Shown here piece after piece: positions 22,761 to 35,480 of a stretch of 64,000 nt of DNA. This stretch comes from Nyssa sinensis (lineage: Eukaryota; Streptophyta; Magnoliopsida; Cornales; Nyssaceae), in contig VIRR01000479.1 of assembly GCA_008638375.1 (NCBI GenBank), positions 310,001 to 374,000 of the forward strand, given 5' to 3'. A model generated the notes under the pieces. That model was not told the origin of the DNA and did not search any database. It saw only the letters and a program-made list of their open reading frames with translations. The position numbers and the translations under genes are program-made. Each line of letters begins with the position of its first letter. The first letter of the stretch is position 1.

Positions 22761-23926
22761 CTGATTTATCAATAGGTCGATTGTATTGGAAAATGAGCTC
22801 AGGCTATTTTATGAAAAAAGGTCACTCAGTCTATTGGTTCTTGGAACTAGTCGACTGGTTTAATCAATACAAAGATAAGCCTTAAAAATTAGTCGACTGG
22901 TTCCATGAACTAGTCAACTGGTTTGGACAATGTATATCTTATCGCTTATTTTACACAGTACTTTTATCAAAACCTTTTGATCTTTCAAAACTATGACAAT
23001 TGTTTTGTTTTGAAAAATCAGTTAAGATTAGTTCTTAGTTGATCATTTTAAATAGCAAGGGCTTACGAACAATGATCAATCTAATTTTAAATCACTCAAA
23101 ATTCAAAATAAGAAAAATAAAAAGTCTTCACTTGACTTGTCTTAATTCCTGATCTTGAATGTATCCATTTTCTTGATTCAACATGAGATCATTTTACTTA
23201 ATTTGATTCTTGCCTCGAAGCATGTGCTTGAGTGGAATCCTTGGGCTTGATAGACTTTGTCTTTTCTTGGTCAACAATCTTCTTTGAATTAGATGACTTA
23301 TTTAAATTGCTACTTGAATAAAACATTAGTCCACATAGACAATGCCTTATTGTCATCAAAATTATTGAGATGCCCTTGGTTGAAAACCTTCAGGGCTAAC
23401 AATCTCCCTCTTTTTGATGATGACAAAACAATGTCCTTTGTTAAAATGCAAATGGTAAATTGAGGAAACAATTGATAGAAAATTATGATATTTCGTATTA
23501 TGCTTCCCTTGTCAACTTTTAAGCTTGAATTTATGCCATAAATGAATAGATTTAAACAATTTGGCATATTTTTCTATTTCTCCCCCTATCAATATGTAAT
23601 CATAATATTAGGGTTATAGAGTTATATCAAGTTTTCATATTTTCTTTGTGCATTTGAATATTATGATTAGGCACATAAATTGGCACATAATACATAAGAG
23701 AGATATAACAAAATAGGCTTTCTATTCATGTATTGATCTTTTATAACAATGAGCATGAATACAAGTATTTCAAAAAGAATACTAGAAGAAAATTATAATA
23801 AGGATTTTGAAACAAAAAAAAAATCCTATAATCTTTCTATTCTTATTTTTCCTCTCTTTCTTATTCTTCTCCCACTTTTCCTATTCTTTTCCTCCTTTGC
23901 CATCTTTAAAAAGAAATAACCTAAGG
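22761..23926 (-). other. 3' region of a SIRE-like copia element, LTR borders unresolved
   Basis: Contains AGTCGACTGG words (22849, 22891, 22911) and the 'ctccctctttttgatgatgac' block near 23404-23424 that is common around SIRE-type elements. No host gene seen. The 23340-23400 stretch reappears in the AT-rich region at 48826-48885. Confidence 0.4.
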
Positions 23927-25180
23927 CTATTGGGGAGGTAGAGGCTTGTATCGGGTGCTTAGGATCTGATGGTGAGTGTCCTTGACTGTGAGCACTTCAA
24001 GCTTAGTCTCATTGTGTTTCTTTTCATTGTGCTCGTATAGAGAGTGGGCACGAAGCTTGAGAATATGGATGTCGTTCTCTATGGCCTCTATCATTTTGGT
24101 TATTCTAGATAGAGTTTTGGAGAGATTAGATTCAACAGTTCGAATTTGAGCTCAAAGACTGTAGTCCATCTCTTGAAAGAGAGTGATGAAGGAGGAGGAA
24201 TTCGGGGTCAAAGCCGGAGAAGGAGGTGGAGTGTCTGGGTGGTAGGGAGAGTAGAAGAGTGAGACTCTTGAGTTTGCTTTGATGGGAGGGCAGACACGGG
24301 TTTTGGGACCCATCCATGGTTGGTGGACTTGTGCCTCATGGATTTAAGAGTCCCTTTGGAGTAAATGTCAGTGTGGATGAGGGTGTAAAAGTCAATTTCA
24401 CCACCAAGGTTGAGTTGGTGATGTTTAAAGAGAATAGTGAGGTGGTTTCCATATGGAAGGATGCCTCGTTTCTTTTTTAGGCAATAGTTCATATGGTGAA
24501 GAATAATGTGAGGGAAGTCGATCTTTTGGTGGTTTAAGATACATCAAATGATGAACACGTCCATGTATGAGACAAAGTCTTGTCCACCAGCATATGGGAA
24601 GATGTTGTAGGTTATGATATGGTGGATGAGGTAAGATTCGAAGGTGAGTTAGGAGGCTTTTGGTTTGAAGACCTTGGTTATGATGGAGTCACCGCATAAT
24701 TATTGTACGACCATGAAGGGATTGAACCCGTCACACACTACCCCAAGTGTTGGTAATGAACTCTTGGAAAGCCCCTTGAAGAATATTGAAGATTTTAGAT
24801 AGGGTTTCAAGTTTGAGTGAGATTAGGTGGTCGAGAACCCATGATGATGCATTGAGACCCATTGGCATCTCAAAGTGGGTGTAGAAGAGTTGAACGAGGT
24901 GTGTGTATTGAACGTTGGAGGATGAGAGAAATTTGGTCCAACTTTTGTAATCGAAGTGAAAACCTATTAAGATGGACTGGGATTATAAAAATAATATGCT
25001 AATGGTTTTCCCATACTAAATATGATGATGTTTGATATTGTCATGGAATATTTGAACACTGGTGGGGTTGAAAAAGACTTGATGGTTGTGGCATGATTTG
25101 GTTTGGTGTTCAACGTCTGAATCTTCTCTAGGACGCTTGCCTAGGGATTTGGATGATGGTTTTTTTGTTTTGAGAGCCAT
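23927..25180 (-). pseudogene. Env-like third ORF of a SIRE-type copia element (plant transposon-protein domain)
   Basis: From ATG 25180 the minus strand reads a basic start (MALKTKKPSSKSLGKRPRED). An internal block KFLSSSNVQYTHLVQLFYTH (about 24960-24900) follows. After at least one frameshift come HMNYCLKKKRGILPYGNHLT (24495 region), a Ser/Pro-rich linker and a coiled-coil-like C-terminus ending at TAG 23927. This order matches the domain called 'putative plant transposon protein', which occurs in the extra ORF after pol in SIRE/Maximus copia elements. Its function is not established. Several stops mark it as a pseudogene. It lies downstream of, and on the same strand as, the SIRE-like pol at 30488-33490, so it may be the same element split by later LTRs. 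Confidence 0.5.
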
Positions 25181-25290
25181 GGATGAGAAATTAAGAGGTT
25201 TGGAAAGAAATTGAAAGTTTTCGAGCGATTAGAGAGAGAGAAGTTAAAGAGTTGTAGTAAGCGCGAGTTTGAAATATTTGGAAATGGCTC

Positions 25291-25300
25291 AATTTTTATA
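25291..25300 (-). promoter_or_regulatory. Candidate TATA box upstream of env-like ORF
   Basis: Minus-strand TATAAAAATT lies 111 bp before the env-like ATG. A pyrimidine-rich leader (TTCTCTCTCTCTAATCGC at 25242-25225) follows it, as in plant 5' UTRs. Confidence 0.35.
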
Positions 25301-25328
25301 GATTCTACCAAATGAGTCGACTGATTTT

Positions 25329-26715
25329 GTGACATCCCAAAAATTGAAAAAAAAATTGAAAATGAATAAACTTTCATGTATGGAAGTGAGGATGCAAAAT
25401 CAAGGTTACAAATCTTGGTCGGGGTCACTAGAGGTCAAGATAGGAGTTAAGATAAGGGGGTAATAGTAGAAAATCCTGCTTACAAAATCAAAAGAAAATC
25501 TCCACAATAAATATATGACATCACTAGGCTTGGGCAACAAGAAAATCTCTATATGGGCAGCTATATATATAGCAACGTAATATGCATAGATGGGCACCAT
25601 CTGACATAAAAAGAGAAAGGATGAAAGATAGGGAGAAGGAAAGAAAAATGAGCAAGGTAAAATTCTTCCAACTCAAGTATGCCTTATACAAACATTGTAA
25701 ATGCACACACATGCATGTAGGCACTGAAACCTATCATGAATTTAGGTTTTTAAAAGGAATGAGTAAATTGAATATAAGAACTTGAGGCACCTAGCCCATC
25801 AAAACATGAAGCCATAGGAACAACAACAAAGTAAAATGATGAAACAATGAGCTAGAAAAGCTCAGTTATAGGTCACCTATGGCACTACATTTTTCACATT
25901 GTAGGGAGTTTTGCCATGTTTTAAAATCCAAAACATGTTCCTTGATACACATACTAATGACTAGAAATGTTTTAGACAAAAATGGGAGAAAAAGATAGAA
26001 GAAAAATGAGTCAGAACAGTGGTTAGAGCCACTATTCATGGTTGCATTCAGGCATGAAATATTGGAGAAGAAGACCTCTCTATTTGAGTAAATCTCAAGT
26101 TTGGAAATTTGATTAAGGGGTCAGATTTCATTGGGCTTAAGTATGGACTGAAACCTAGTTAGTTGGGCCACTAATTAGAAGATAGAGTTGGGCTAATTCG
26201 GCCCAACCACATGAGAAGTTGGAAATAAAAGAAATGTGCCAAAGATACTGGGGCTTGGAATTAAAACAGGAACCTAACAGTTTAAATATATAAACATACA
26301 CACATATATATATATATATATCCAAGTATATATATATATATATATATCCAAGTATATATATATATATATTCATTTTTATACTTCTATTAGTAAGTATATG
26401 TATGTATATGTACATATGTTATTTCTGTCCTGCCCACAATGTTTCGGCCACATATATACTTGTGTATATATATATATATATGTATACTTTATGTACTTTC
26501 TTTTATTGATTTAATAATCAGGTAGTTTCTTAATTTTTGATGTATAATTTTTTCTTTTTAGGTTATTGGTGTTTTTAGTCATTTAGTCCCATTAACCTGA
26601 GTTAGGTTAGTTTTACGCGTTATTAGGTTAGACTATTTAATCTTGGTTCATAATTTACACATTTGGCCTTAAAAGGTTTTTTATTTAAGTTCCCTTCTTA
26701 GGTCGGGGTGTTACA
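25329..26715 (-). mobile_element. Ty3-type LTR, about 1.39 kb, no target duplication
   Basis: Minus-strand start is TGTAACACCCCGACC (26715) and the end is TTTGGGATGTCA(CA) at 25328-25330. No PBS or polypurine tract adjoins it, so it stands as a solo LTR. The flanks (GATTT against GTACC) do not form a target duplication. It contains (TA)n runs at 26300-26370 and 26465-26482. Left end uncertain by 2 bp. Confidence 0.7.
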
Positions 26716-27206
26716 GTACCCTGTTTAGTTGAAGCAGTTGAGCAGTACTTTGCCTAGGAAAGGTTGAGTCGGGAACGTCAATTGGGCGGAGTTTTGGCTT
26801 GTTGCTTGATTCGAGACCTTCACTTCAATAGAGCTTCAATCTTGGAAATAAAGAAAGCTAGAGTACATCTGAGTGAGAGAAAACTCTAGAGTTGTATCAG
26901 TAGCATAAGGCTATTCAATGTGTCCTCCAAATGGTGACAAAGGGGTCTATTTATAGGGTAAAATGTGAGATTTGATCCAAGAGCCCATAATCAACCTCAC
27001 AAATAGAGGCTTGTGATCATGTCTTGAGTAATATTTATTTGATTTAATAAAATAAAATGAATATCCATAAATGAAATAAAAATAATTTTAAAATGAATTA
27101 TAAAAAAATTCATTAACTTATTAAAATGAATGAGTGACTTTCATCTCAGTCTTTAATAATTTAAAGTTACCTTTTTTTTTTTTGAAAAAAAAAAAAAAAG
27201 AAGAAG
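26716..27206 (-). other. Promoter-bearing LTR-like fragment
   Basis: On the minus strand a CTATAAATAGACCCC box (26948-26962) is followed by a leader-like sequence with TCTCTCACTCAG. This is typical of an LTR U3/R junction. It may be part of the 3' LTR of the SIRE-like element to the right, but borders are cut by LTRs on both sides. The rest is AT-rich with poly-A/poly-T near 27168-27200. Confidence 0.35.
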
Positions 27207-30200
27207 TGTCACGCCCCGAATTCCAGCGAACCCGAGGCGCGAGTAACGAGACAAAGGAAAATAAAATAATAAAGAAATAAAAGATAATAATGATATTCTC
27301 ATACATTCTGTACACTGTTCTGATACATACATAGGGTTTAGTCTGCTTGCTTACAACATATAAAATAAAATACGGTCTTGGGCTTATACCCTTATACAAT
27401 ATCAAAAACAAACGCCCCATGGGCCTAACATAGTCCCTACTCAGATCATCTCCACGTCTCGTACAGCTAGGACATCATCTGAAATGTTTGCCCCATTAAT
27501 GGGGTCAGCTCAACATGCTGGTACAATATAATGCTAATGCAAGAAACAAAACTAAGGTCGTGGCATGTGCGAGTGTACAGTTATTTCTATATGGCATTCA
27601 ATATCATGATGGCAGTATATGAGCAGTATATAGTATATGTACTGTATGCGTGACACACCCATGCAACTCTATGCCACCCATGTCTCATGATACGGTCATT
27701 CTCCGCTGGCATGAGTACCGCCGCGTATGTCTCGCTTCACGGTCCGGAATCCGTCAGGCTTGCAAGTACCTATTGGCCGATTTTGGGTTTTTCACCACAG
27801 GATCTGCACCCTCATAATACAAAGCACCAAGTGCTTACCCACGCCATGTCCAAGGAATTACACTATGCCAATATGCTCTGATCTCATCATGTCACAATGC
27901 AATCTCAATGATGCATCTCATTCATACATAAAGCATGCCTTCAAGTACACAATTCATAATATCAACAGTTCTTCAAAGCATATAATTCACACACCACACT
28001 AACACATGCGATATACCCATAATCATCATCCAACTTAATAAGATAGCACGTAGCACATAAGCATGTGAACACTCAGGCAAACATGTGAACAATCAATGCA
28101 GCAAAGCAAGTATTCCTAATCTCAATTCTATTTCTTACTTAGCACAATATATCGTACCTGTAAATCGATCTCAACTCAAGAAGTGCACTCGAGGTATGGT
28201 AGGATCACTGTGAAAATACTGAAGGTCAGAGCACCTTCTCCTTGCCCTTTCGCGTTCCTATAAGCATAACAGGTAATTCAGTTCATTGTCATTTGAATTT
28301 ATTCTATTCATCAAATTTTATGTCTTTAATTCATAAGTTTCCATTTTGCTAATTTAGACTCCACTATTGAGTCCGGGACGTCGAAGAAACTAAGTTTAGG
28401 TTTTTGTAGAATTCAATTCGGACTCCTGGGTTCAAAAGGGCAAAACAGTTATTTTGCACTTTACACTTGTCCTTACATTTCGTGACCTCTTTTCACAATT
28501 CGGACTCCACATTTGAGTCCGGAATGCTCGAGATAATTAAGTTTCACTATTTGTTTACTAAATTCGGAGTTCATTTGACTGTATTTCAATTCAGGGGTAT
28601 TTTGGTAATTTTATATGTTGTTACGTGTCTTTTATTTTTCGTGACCCCGTCTCGTAAAACGGACCTCACCATTGGCCTCAGAATGGCCGAGATAGTCAAA
28701 ATACACTAATGACTTGTCCCATTTAGACTCCAGGATATTTTTGAATATTTAAATAATTAAATTAATTTAATTAATTTAATTAATATTTTATTATTATTTT
28801 AATTCAGGTGGGTCAAAGTATAATTACTCAAAAGTTTAGGGTTAAAAGGTAATTTCCAAAATTTCAGGGTCAGTTTTCAATTATCAAAAGTTCGGGGCAA
28901 AACCGTAAATTCAAATTCTCCTATTCCTAATTCGGACAGCCAAACAAGGATCAACCTAAAACAGGGATAAGATATCCCTGTTCTTATTTATTTCAGATTC
29001 TCAATTTCATAAATCCACAACCAAACAGCCCCCTTCAACTTTTTAATTTAAAACACATGGCGACACGTGGCAGGGGCGGTCCACACCCGCCCGAACCGGA
29101 CCCGAACCGACCCGACCCGGACCCGGAACAGACCCCCCCTTCTTCCCCGATTTTTCGGCGACGCACAGTAGGGTTCCGGCACCTTCTCCGGCACCGGCGA
29201 CCGATCTCTGGCGGCTTTTTCATGTTTTCAAAATGCTATTTTCTAGAGTTTTTCAAGTAGGTTTCATTCCCACCTTCCATTTTCAGTTTAGACCAATGGA
29301 TTTTCACGAAATAGGGCTCAAAGGCCCATGGCCGAATCTCCGGCCAACTGAATATTTTCAATTTCTCACTCGGTTGTTCACGGTTTTCCCTCATTTCTTT
29401 TTCCTTTCATTTTCTGCACTTATTAGGGTCATTTCTATCTCATTTAATCCAAGTTTTGTACATAAAATGCTAATCCAACCCCCCCATGACCGTGACCTGC
29501 AAACCCCTTTTTCTCCCTCATCTTTCAACCATTTTCCTTCATTCTTTTTGCAAAATAATCCTCACAATATACTCTTTAAAACCCTATGCATCAAATAAAT
29601 TACCATGCCTAAAAAAAAATAAAACAGAAAGGGAGTACTCACTGGTTTTCTGTATTTTCCCTCTCTAGCCGTGCCTTCTTTCACCCTCTTGCTCCGAGCT
29701 CAAACCAAGCTTCAACTCTCTCCCAGAACTCTATTTCTCTCTCTCACTTTCTATTTCTTTCTTTCTCTTCTCTTCCCACCCGAGACCACCTTATACATCA
29801 CACAAGTCAAATCTCTCACGTCTCTCCCTCACAGCCACTATCCTTGACTTCCTTCACCCTCCTTCAACTTCATTTGTTCTTCCCCAGGTGCAGCTTTGCA
29901 TTAAATGCAAAGCTGCCCTATATGTATGCCTATACACACACTTCACTCATTACACACACTAGAAACACACACTCCCAACTCCTCCCCCACTCTAGTCCGG
30001 TTGTAACCACACACACACACACAGTGCACTGCTATTCATCCTCCTACATATCCATATACACATACCCATATACATGCACACATTACACAATTTAATAAAT
30101 ATATATATATATATGTATACATCCATGTATATATATATATATATATTATGCACATCATATACACACTTTCATCCATCATATTAATAATAATAATAATAAT

Positions 30201-30267
30201 AATAAAAATTTTTAATTAACCAAGAATCAAAAAAAAAAAAAAAAAAAAAATTTTCCATGTCATAACA
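27207..30267 (-). mobile_element. Ty3-type solo LTR, 3061 bp, TSD AGAAG
   Basis: Plus-strand ends are TGTCACGCCCC and CATAACA. AGAAG flanks it at 27202-27206 and 30268-30272. On the minus strand it ends GGGGCGTGACA like the LTRs at 1-10245. Its 27207-28000 part matches the reverse complement of their last kilobase, while the rest is different. It includes a CG-rich stretch at 29060-29150, (ATA)n and poly-A near the right end. The ORF at 27687-27881 is LTR sequence shared between copies. Confidence 0.88.
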
Positions 30268-30487
30268 AGAAGAAAACAAAGTATGTGAAAGTATAACTAA
30301 ATGGACATCAAAAAGAGAGGAAAGGAAAAAAAATAAAGAAAACCAAAAGAAAAAAAACTAACAAGCTATCAAAATGCCATCATAGCTCTAGACAATGAAT
30401 CATAGAACGTTGCCTATCCTAGAGTATGGAAAAAATGAACATTCACTCGATTGAGCAGATACTAATTGACTTCCTAAGATTTTCAAA
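30268..30487 (-). other. 3' untranslated part of SIRE-like element
   Basis: A-rich and non-coding, directly after the RNase H end. No clear polypurine tract or LTR start found here. Confidence 0.35.
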
Positions 30488-31990
30488 TCAAAGGCCATCT
30501 AACAGTTTTGTGAGAATATCAGTGACTTGATGTTCAGTGGGAACATATTGCATAAAGATAATATTCTCTTCAACTAGATCACGAATGAAATGACATTGAA
30601 TATCAATATGCTTTGTCCCTGAGTGTTGAACAGGATTTTTGCATATATTGATGGCACTTGAATTATCACAAAATACAGTCATTGTGCCACTCTCAATCCC
30701 ATAATCCTTTAACATTTGTTTCATCCACAAAAGCTGAGCACAACAACTGCCTACAACAATATATTCAGCTTTAGCTGTGGATAAGGATATGGAGTTTTAC
30801 TTCTTACTATGCCAATACACTGAGGCATTGCTAAGATAGAAGCAACCATCAGAAGAATTTTTTTAGTCATCAACATTACTAGCCCAATCTACATCTGAGA
30901 GTGCAGCTAATGTAACATTGGTATCAAATGGATACCAAATACCATATCCTAAGGTTGCATTCAAATATATGACAATACGCTTCATGGCAAGAAGATATGA
31001 CTCTTTGGGATTTGCTTGAAAACGAGCGCATACTCCAACACTAAAAGCATTGTCAAGATAACAAGAAGTGAGATAAAGCAAGCTACCTATCATACTCCTA
31101 TGTAAGATAAGATCTACATCATTGCTAATGGTTTTTTTGCTAAGTTTTGTACTAGTGCTCATTGGAGTCCTAACATGCTTAGCTAAGTCAAGACCAAATT
31201 TCTTAATTAACTCTTTAGCATATTTTTATTGAGATATAAAGATCCCATCATTCAATTACTTCACTTGGAGTCCTAACAAGAAATTAAGTTCACCAACCAT
31301 ATTCATTTCAAACTCAACACTCATTTCTTCAATAAATGCTTGAGTATGTTCGGTGCAAGTGGAACCAAAAACTATGTAATCGACATAGATTGTGCTATCA
31401 CAAAGTCCTTACCATCTCTCCTAACAAATATTGTTTTGTCAGCTCCACTTCTTAGGAAACCTTTTTGAAGAAGGTGTGATGAAAGCCTTTCATACCAAGC
31501 TCTTAGAGCTTGTTTCAATTTTTATAAAGCCTTTCAGACAGTAGACATGCTTTAGACTTTGTGGAACTTCAAACCCCTTGGGTTGTTTCACATAAACTTC
31601 TTCTTTTAGAATGCCATGAAGAAAGGCACTTTTCACATCCATTTGAAATAATTTAAATTTCAAATGGCAAGCAATGGTTAGAAGAAGTCTAACACTTTCT
31701 AACCTAGCCACAAGAGCAAATTTCTTTTCAAAGTCTATACCCTCAACTTGGGTATAGTTTTAAGCCACTAGCCTAGCCTTATTTCTAATAATGGTACCAT
31801 GTTCATCTAATTTATTCTTTAATATCCATTTTTCGCCAATCACATTATAATCTCTAGGCATAGGAACAAGATCCCATACATCAACTTTGGTGAATTGAAG
31901 CAACACCTCTTACATTGCAAGGATCCAGTCATTATGTTAGAAAGATTCATTCACATTATTGGGCTCCACATTAGAAGTGAAGCAATGAAA
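30488..31990 (-). pseudogene. SIRE-like copia reverse transcriptase and RNase H remnant
   Basis: RT blocks: MDVKSAFLHGILKEEVYVKQ (about 31640-31581), then a catalytic block reading YVDYIVFGST near 31390-31361. There the second aspartate of the usual YVDD has become Tyr, so the RT is inactive. GELNFLLGLQ follows, then MIGSLLYLT (about 31100) and RNase H with VFCDNSSAINICKNPVQHSG (30673-30614) and KHIDIQCHFIRD. In-frame stops separate the pieces. RT/RNase H would copy element RNA into DNA. The FGST motif after the catalytic block favours the SIRE clade. Confidence 0.7.
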
Positions 31991-32076
31991 ACTAATTTTA
32001 TTTTATAATTAAGCTCTAGTTATGATACCTTTGTTTAATCACCAAGAATGTTTGAGACATCATGACTTTTGAAAAC

Positions 32077-33490
32077 CTAAGTTGCCATACTAACATCATG
32101 AATTGATGAAGTACCCTCATTTTTTCTCAATTGTTTATCTCTAGATGTGGAATTTATTGATTTTTCTACGAAAGACTCAACCACATCTATTATCTCATCA
32201 TTAGATTCTTTCATAGTTGTGACTATTTCATCATTAATAGTCACATTGATTGATTCTATAACAGTCACCTTTCTAGGATTATACACCTTAAAGGCTCTAT
32301 TGTTGGAGGGATATCCTAGGAAAATGCCCTTGTTGCTTCGTTGATTAAACTTTCTCAAATTTTCTCGATCTCTTAAGATGTAACACAAACTACCAAGACC
32401 TTGAAATATTTAAGGTTGGGTTTTCTGCCATTCCACAACTCATATGGAGTTTGATTGGAACCAGGTCGCAAATAAACCTTGTTTATTGTATGGCAAGTAG
32501 TGCTAATTGTTTTCGCCCAAAATTTTCTGGACACACCCTTGCCTTGGAGCATAGCCCTGGCCATCTCTTGGATGACCTAGTTCTTTTTTTCAACTACACC
32601 ATTTTGTTGGGCTGTGTATGGGGTTGAGAATTCGTACTTGATACCTAGAGTTTCACAATATTCAATAATTTTGGATTTATCAAACTGTTTACCATGATCA
32701 CTTCTCACCCTAGATATCTTGTAACCATTCTCATTTTGAATCTGTTGACAAATTCTGATGATAGCATAAAAAATAACATTCTTCTCTTTAAAAAAATCAA
32801 CAAAAGAATAACGAGAGAAATCATCTACCATAACCAAGATATATCTCCTATATCAACAAAATAACATTTTTCTCTCTGTATGAGTTAGACCCATAAGATC
32901 TATATGAATTAATTAAAGAGTTCTTGAGATGGCTAGAGATGATGATTTCTTATGTGGAACTTTTTTTTTGCTTAGCCTTTTAGCATGTTCCACATACGCT
33001 AGAAGAAATCTTACCCAGTTTTGGTAGATCACGTACTAAGCCCTTATTTGAAAGCCTTTTCATATCTTTTAAGTTCAAATGGCCTAGACGTTTATGTCAC
33101 AAGTTACATCCCTCAACTTTGGCACTATTGCATGTGATAGTAATGTAGTAACAATTTTCTAACGACTTAATCCCTTGCAGTATACACTTCCCACTATCAT
33201 CAACCACCTTACATTCCTTCATAGTAAAGTGTACTGCATAACTATCATCACACAACTGGCTTATGAAAATCAAATTAGCTTTAAGCTCTTCAACATACAA
33301 CACATTTTCAAGTTTTGGAAAGCTAGACATATGAATTGAACCCTTTCCCAACACACTAGAGTTGTTTCCTTCACCAAAAATGACTACTCCATATTAATAA
33401 TCAACTAGATGAGAGAACATAGACTTGTCACCTGTCATATGTCTAGAGCATTCACTATTAAGATACCATTGACTAGCGTTGTTAGCTCTC
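32077..33490 (-). pseudogene. SIRE-like copia protease and integrase remnant
   Basis: The protease block reads WYLNSECSRHMTGDKSMF near 33475; the D-S/T-G triad is N-S-E, hence inactive. The pre-integrase segment covers 33354-33097. The integrase core at 32837-32577 keeps all three acidic residues (VDDFS, RSDHG, GVVEKKN). The integrase C-terminal part runs through 32564-32077 with a frame change. The pieces lie in different frames, so several indels have occurred. Confidence 0.7.
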
Positions 33491-33499
33491 AAGGTAGTG

Positions 33500-34314
33500 T
33501 GAATAATAAGGCACTTTAAACTGTCTTTCCTAAGATTTTGTTGAATTGCTTATGAGAATTCTGGTCAAGAAATAATTTTTGAGATTTTGCATTGTGCGCT
33601 CGTTTTGCATTTATGGAGTTTCTTTTGAAATTTGGAGCATTAGTCATGTGAATGACTTTTTGGGCTAAACTCCTTAATTTTTGCACATAGGTGTTCAACT
33701 CCTATTTCATTTGAACTAACTTTTGATTATGTCTCATAGGCACATGATGTATTTGTCCACTCCTAGATTGTCTACACATTCTCGTGGTATGACCACAACC
33801 TTGTAGTAGTTGCAAAAATAAATTTTTGGTTGATGAGTGTCTTTCTCAATTGCTTTAGGAGGAACAAATAACACAAGCTTGAATTTTATCTATAATGACT
33901 AAGTGGATGTTGAAAGTCTATTTAAATCAGTGAAACTATCATACCTTAATCCAACCTTCTCATTTTTCACTTGGACCAAATTCAACATTTCGCTCAAGTT
34001 TTTTGATTTGTCCTCCAAGGTAACCTTCATTTCTCTTGCCTTTTTGAGTTCAAGTTCAAGGTTTTGAATTTTGGAAAGTAGACCATTTTTCTCATTATAA
34101 TTTGAACTAAGATGAGTTTTGATTTTCTCATTCTTAGTTATAAGGAGATTTCTTTCTTTCTCAAAAGCATTTAGATTCTCTATTAGAGTAGCTCTATCAG
34201 TTTTGAGTTGATTGATAAGCATTTGATCAACATTCTTCGCACTTTTATCCTTTTCACCTAAAATGATTTTTGAGGTTAACATGTGATTGATTTTCTTGAG
34301 TTTGACTGACTCAT
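33500..34314 (-). pseudogene. SIRE-like copia gag, C-terminal half
   Basis: A long charged coiled coil (about 34310-33960, with LLSKIQNLELELKKAREMKV) is followed by a broken zinc knuckle (CGHTTRMC near 33790) and a basic tail at 33698-33516. Gag of SIRE elements typically has this coiled-coil region before the knuckle. The N-terminal half is missing: LTR sequence joins at 34315 and no continuation is found beyond it. Confidence 0.6.
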
Positions 34315-35167
34315 TATCACGACCCAATACTGACCCTACGGGGCTTAAGGGTTCGTGATTGGCCACCAAGGCCTCTCAATGATCATAACACAATTCTAAT
34401 TACCATTTAGTCAATCCCAACGGAATAAATTTTTCTTTTTCTGTATTTACAAAGTAAGCTACATAACTTAATTAATCAATTAAATATTACCACTGAAAGA
34501 TATAGCTTCCATGTCAAAGAACAGTATTGAGTAATATAACATTATATAACCTTAATTCACAAAATACAAAAACTGCTTAGTCTATCTTCAATCAAGGACT
34601 CATCAAAAGAACTCGCTTTATCACCTAAGCACTTATCGTGTGTCACTTGAAAGCAAGTTTGTCTAGTCCTTACCTGAAAACATGGTAAACATTTGTAATG
34701 AGCTCGATGGCCCCGTGAGTATCCCATAACACGCCAAGGGTTTCAAAACTACTACGTAGTTTTATTCTAAAACATTTATACTCATATAGAATTAGAATAT
34801 GTTATATTAAAATAGAACAGATCAGAGGATAGTATCAAAGACATTTTCAATAGATCTCAGTTTAATCATAGTCGTAAGTCAATAATCGATAACATAACCT
34901 AATCATAATAATGAATCAATAACATAGTTCGATAACAATGGTCAATATTACAGTTCAATTATAGTTATGGTTCAAAGTCGTGGTTCAATAACAATAGTCA
35001 TTGCCCAAATCAATATCATGATTCAATCATAGTTTGATAACATAGTTCGATAAACAATTTCATAGTTTGATGATCAAAATCATTGTTTAATAGTTCTTAG
35101 TTCAATGATTCAAAGTTTAATCATAGTTCACATTCAATATTCTTAAAAGTTCAAATTATTAAAATTC

Positions 35168-35480
35168 CTCTTATATGGTCAATAAATTAGAATCTCGCTG
35201 ACTGAGATCGATATTCAATAAGACTAGTTCGATAATGCCATCTGTGCAGCTCACCACCAATATACCCTATGGTTAGAGTTTGATAAAGTAACAATCTATT
35301 CAATAATGACCAATCATAAAAGATTCTATGGCCAGCAAATTAGAACCTTGCTGACTGAGATTGATATGCGATAACTAGTTTGATAATGCCTTTTATACAG
35401 CTCACCACCAATATATCATGTGGTTAGGGTTCGATAAAGTCACAACCTATTCAATAGTGACTAATCATAGAAGGGTGTCT
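35168..35480. repeat. About 160-bp tandem duplication inside LTR
   Basis: Two diverged copies (about 35168-35330 and 35331-35480) share AATTAGAA..CGCTGACTGAGAT, CAGCTCACCACCAATATA and TGGTTAG-GTTYGATAAAGT. Confidence 0.7.

Noticed and set aside
29844..30095. Hydrophobic/His-Thr-rich ORF
   Set aside because: Lies in the solo LTR, in CA- and TA-rich simple sequence.
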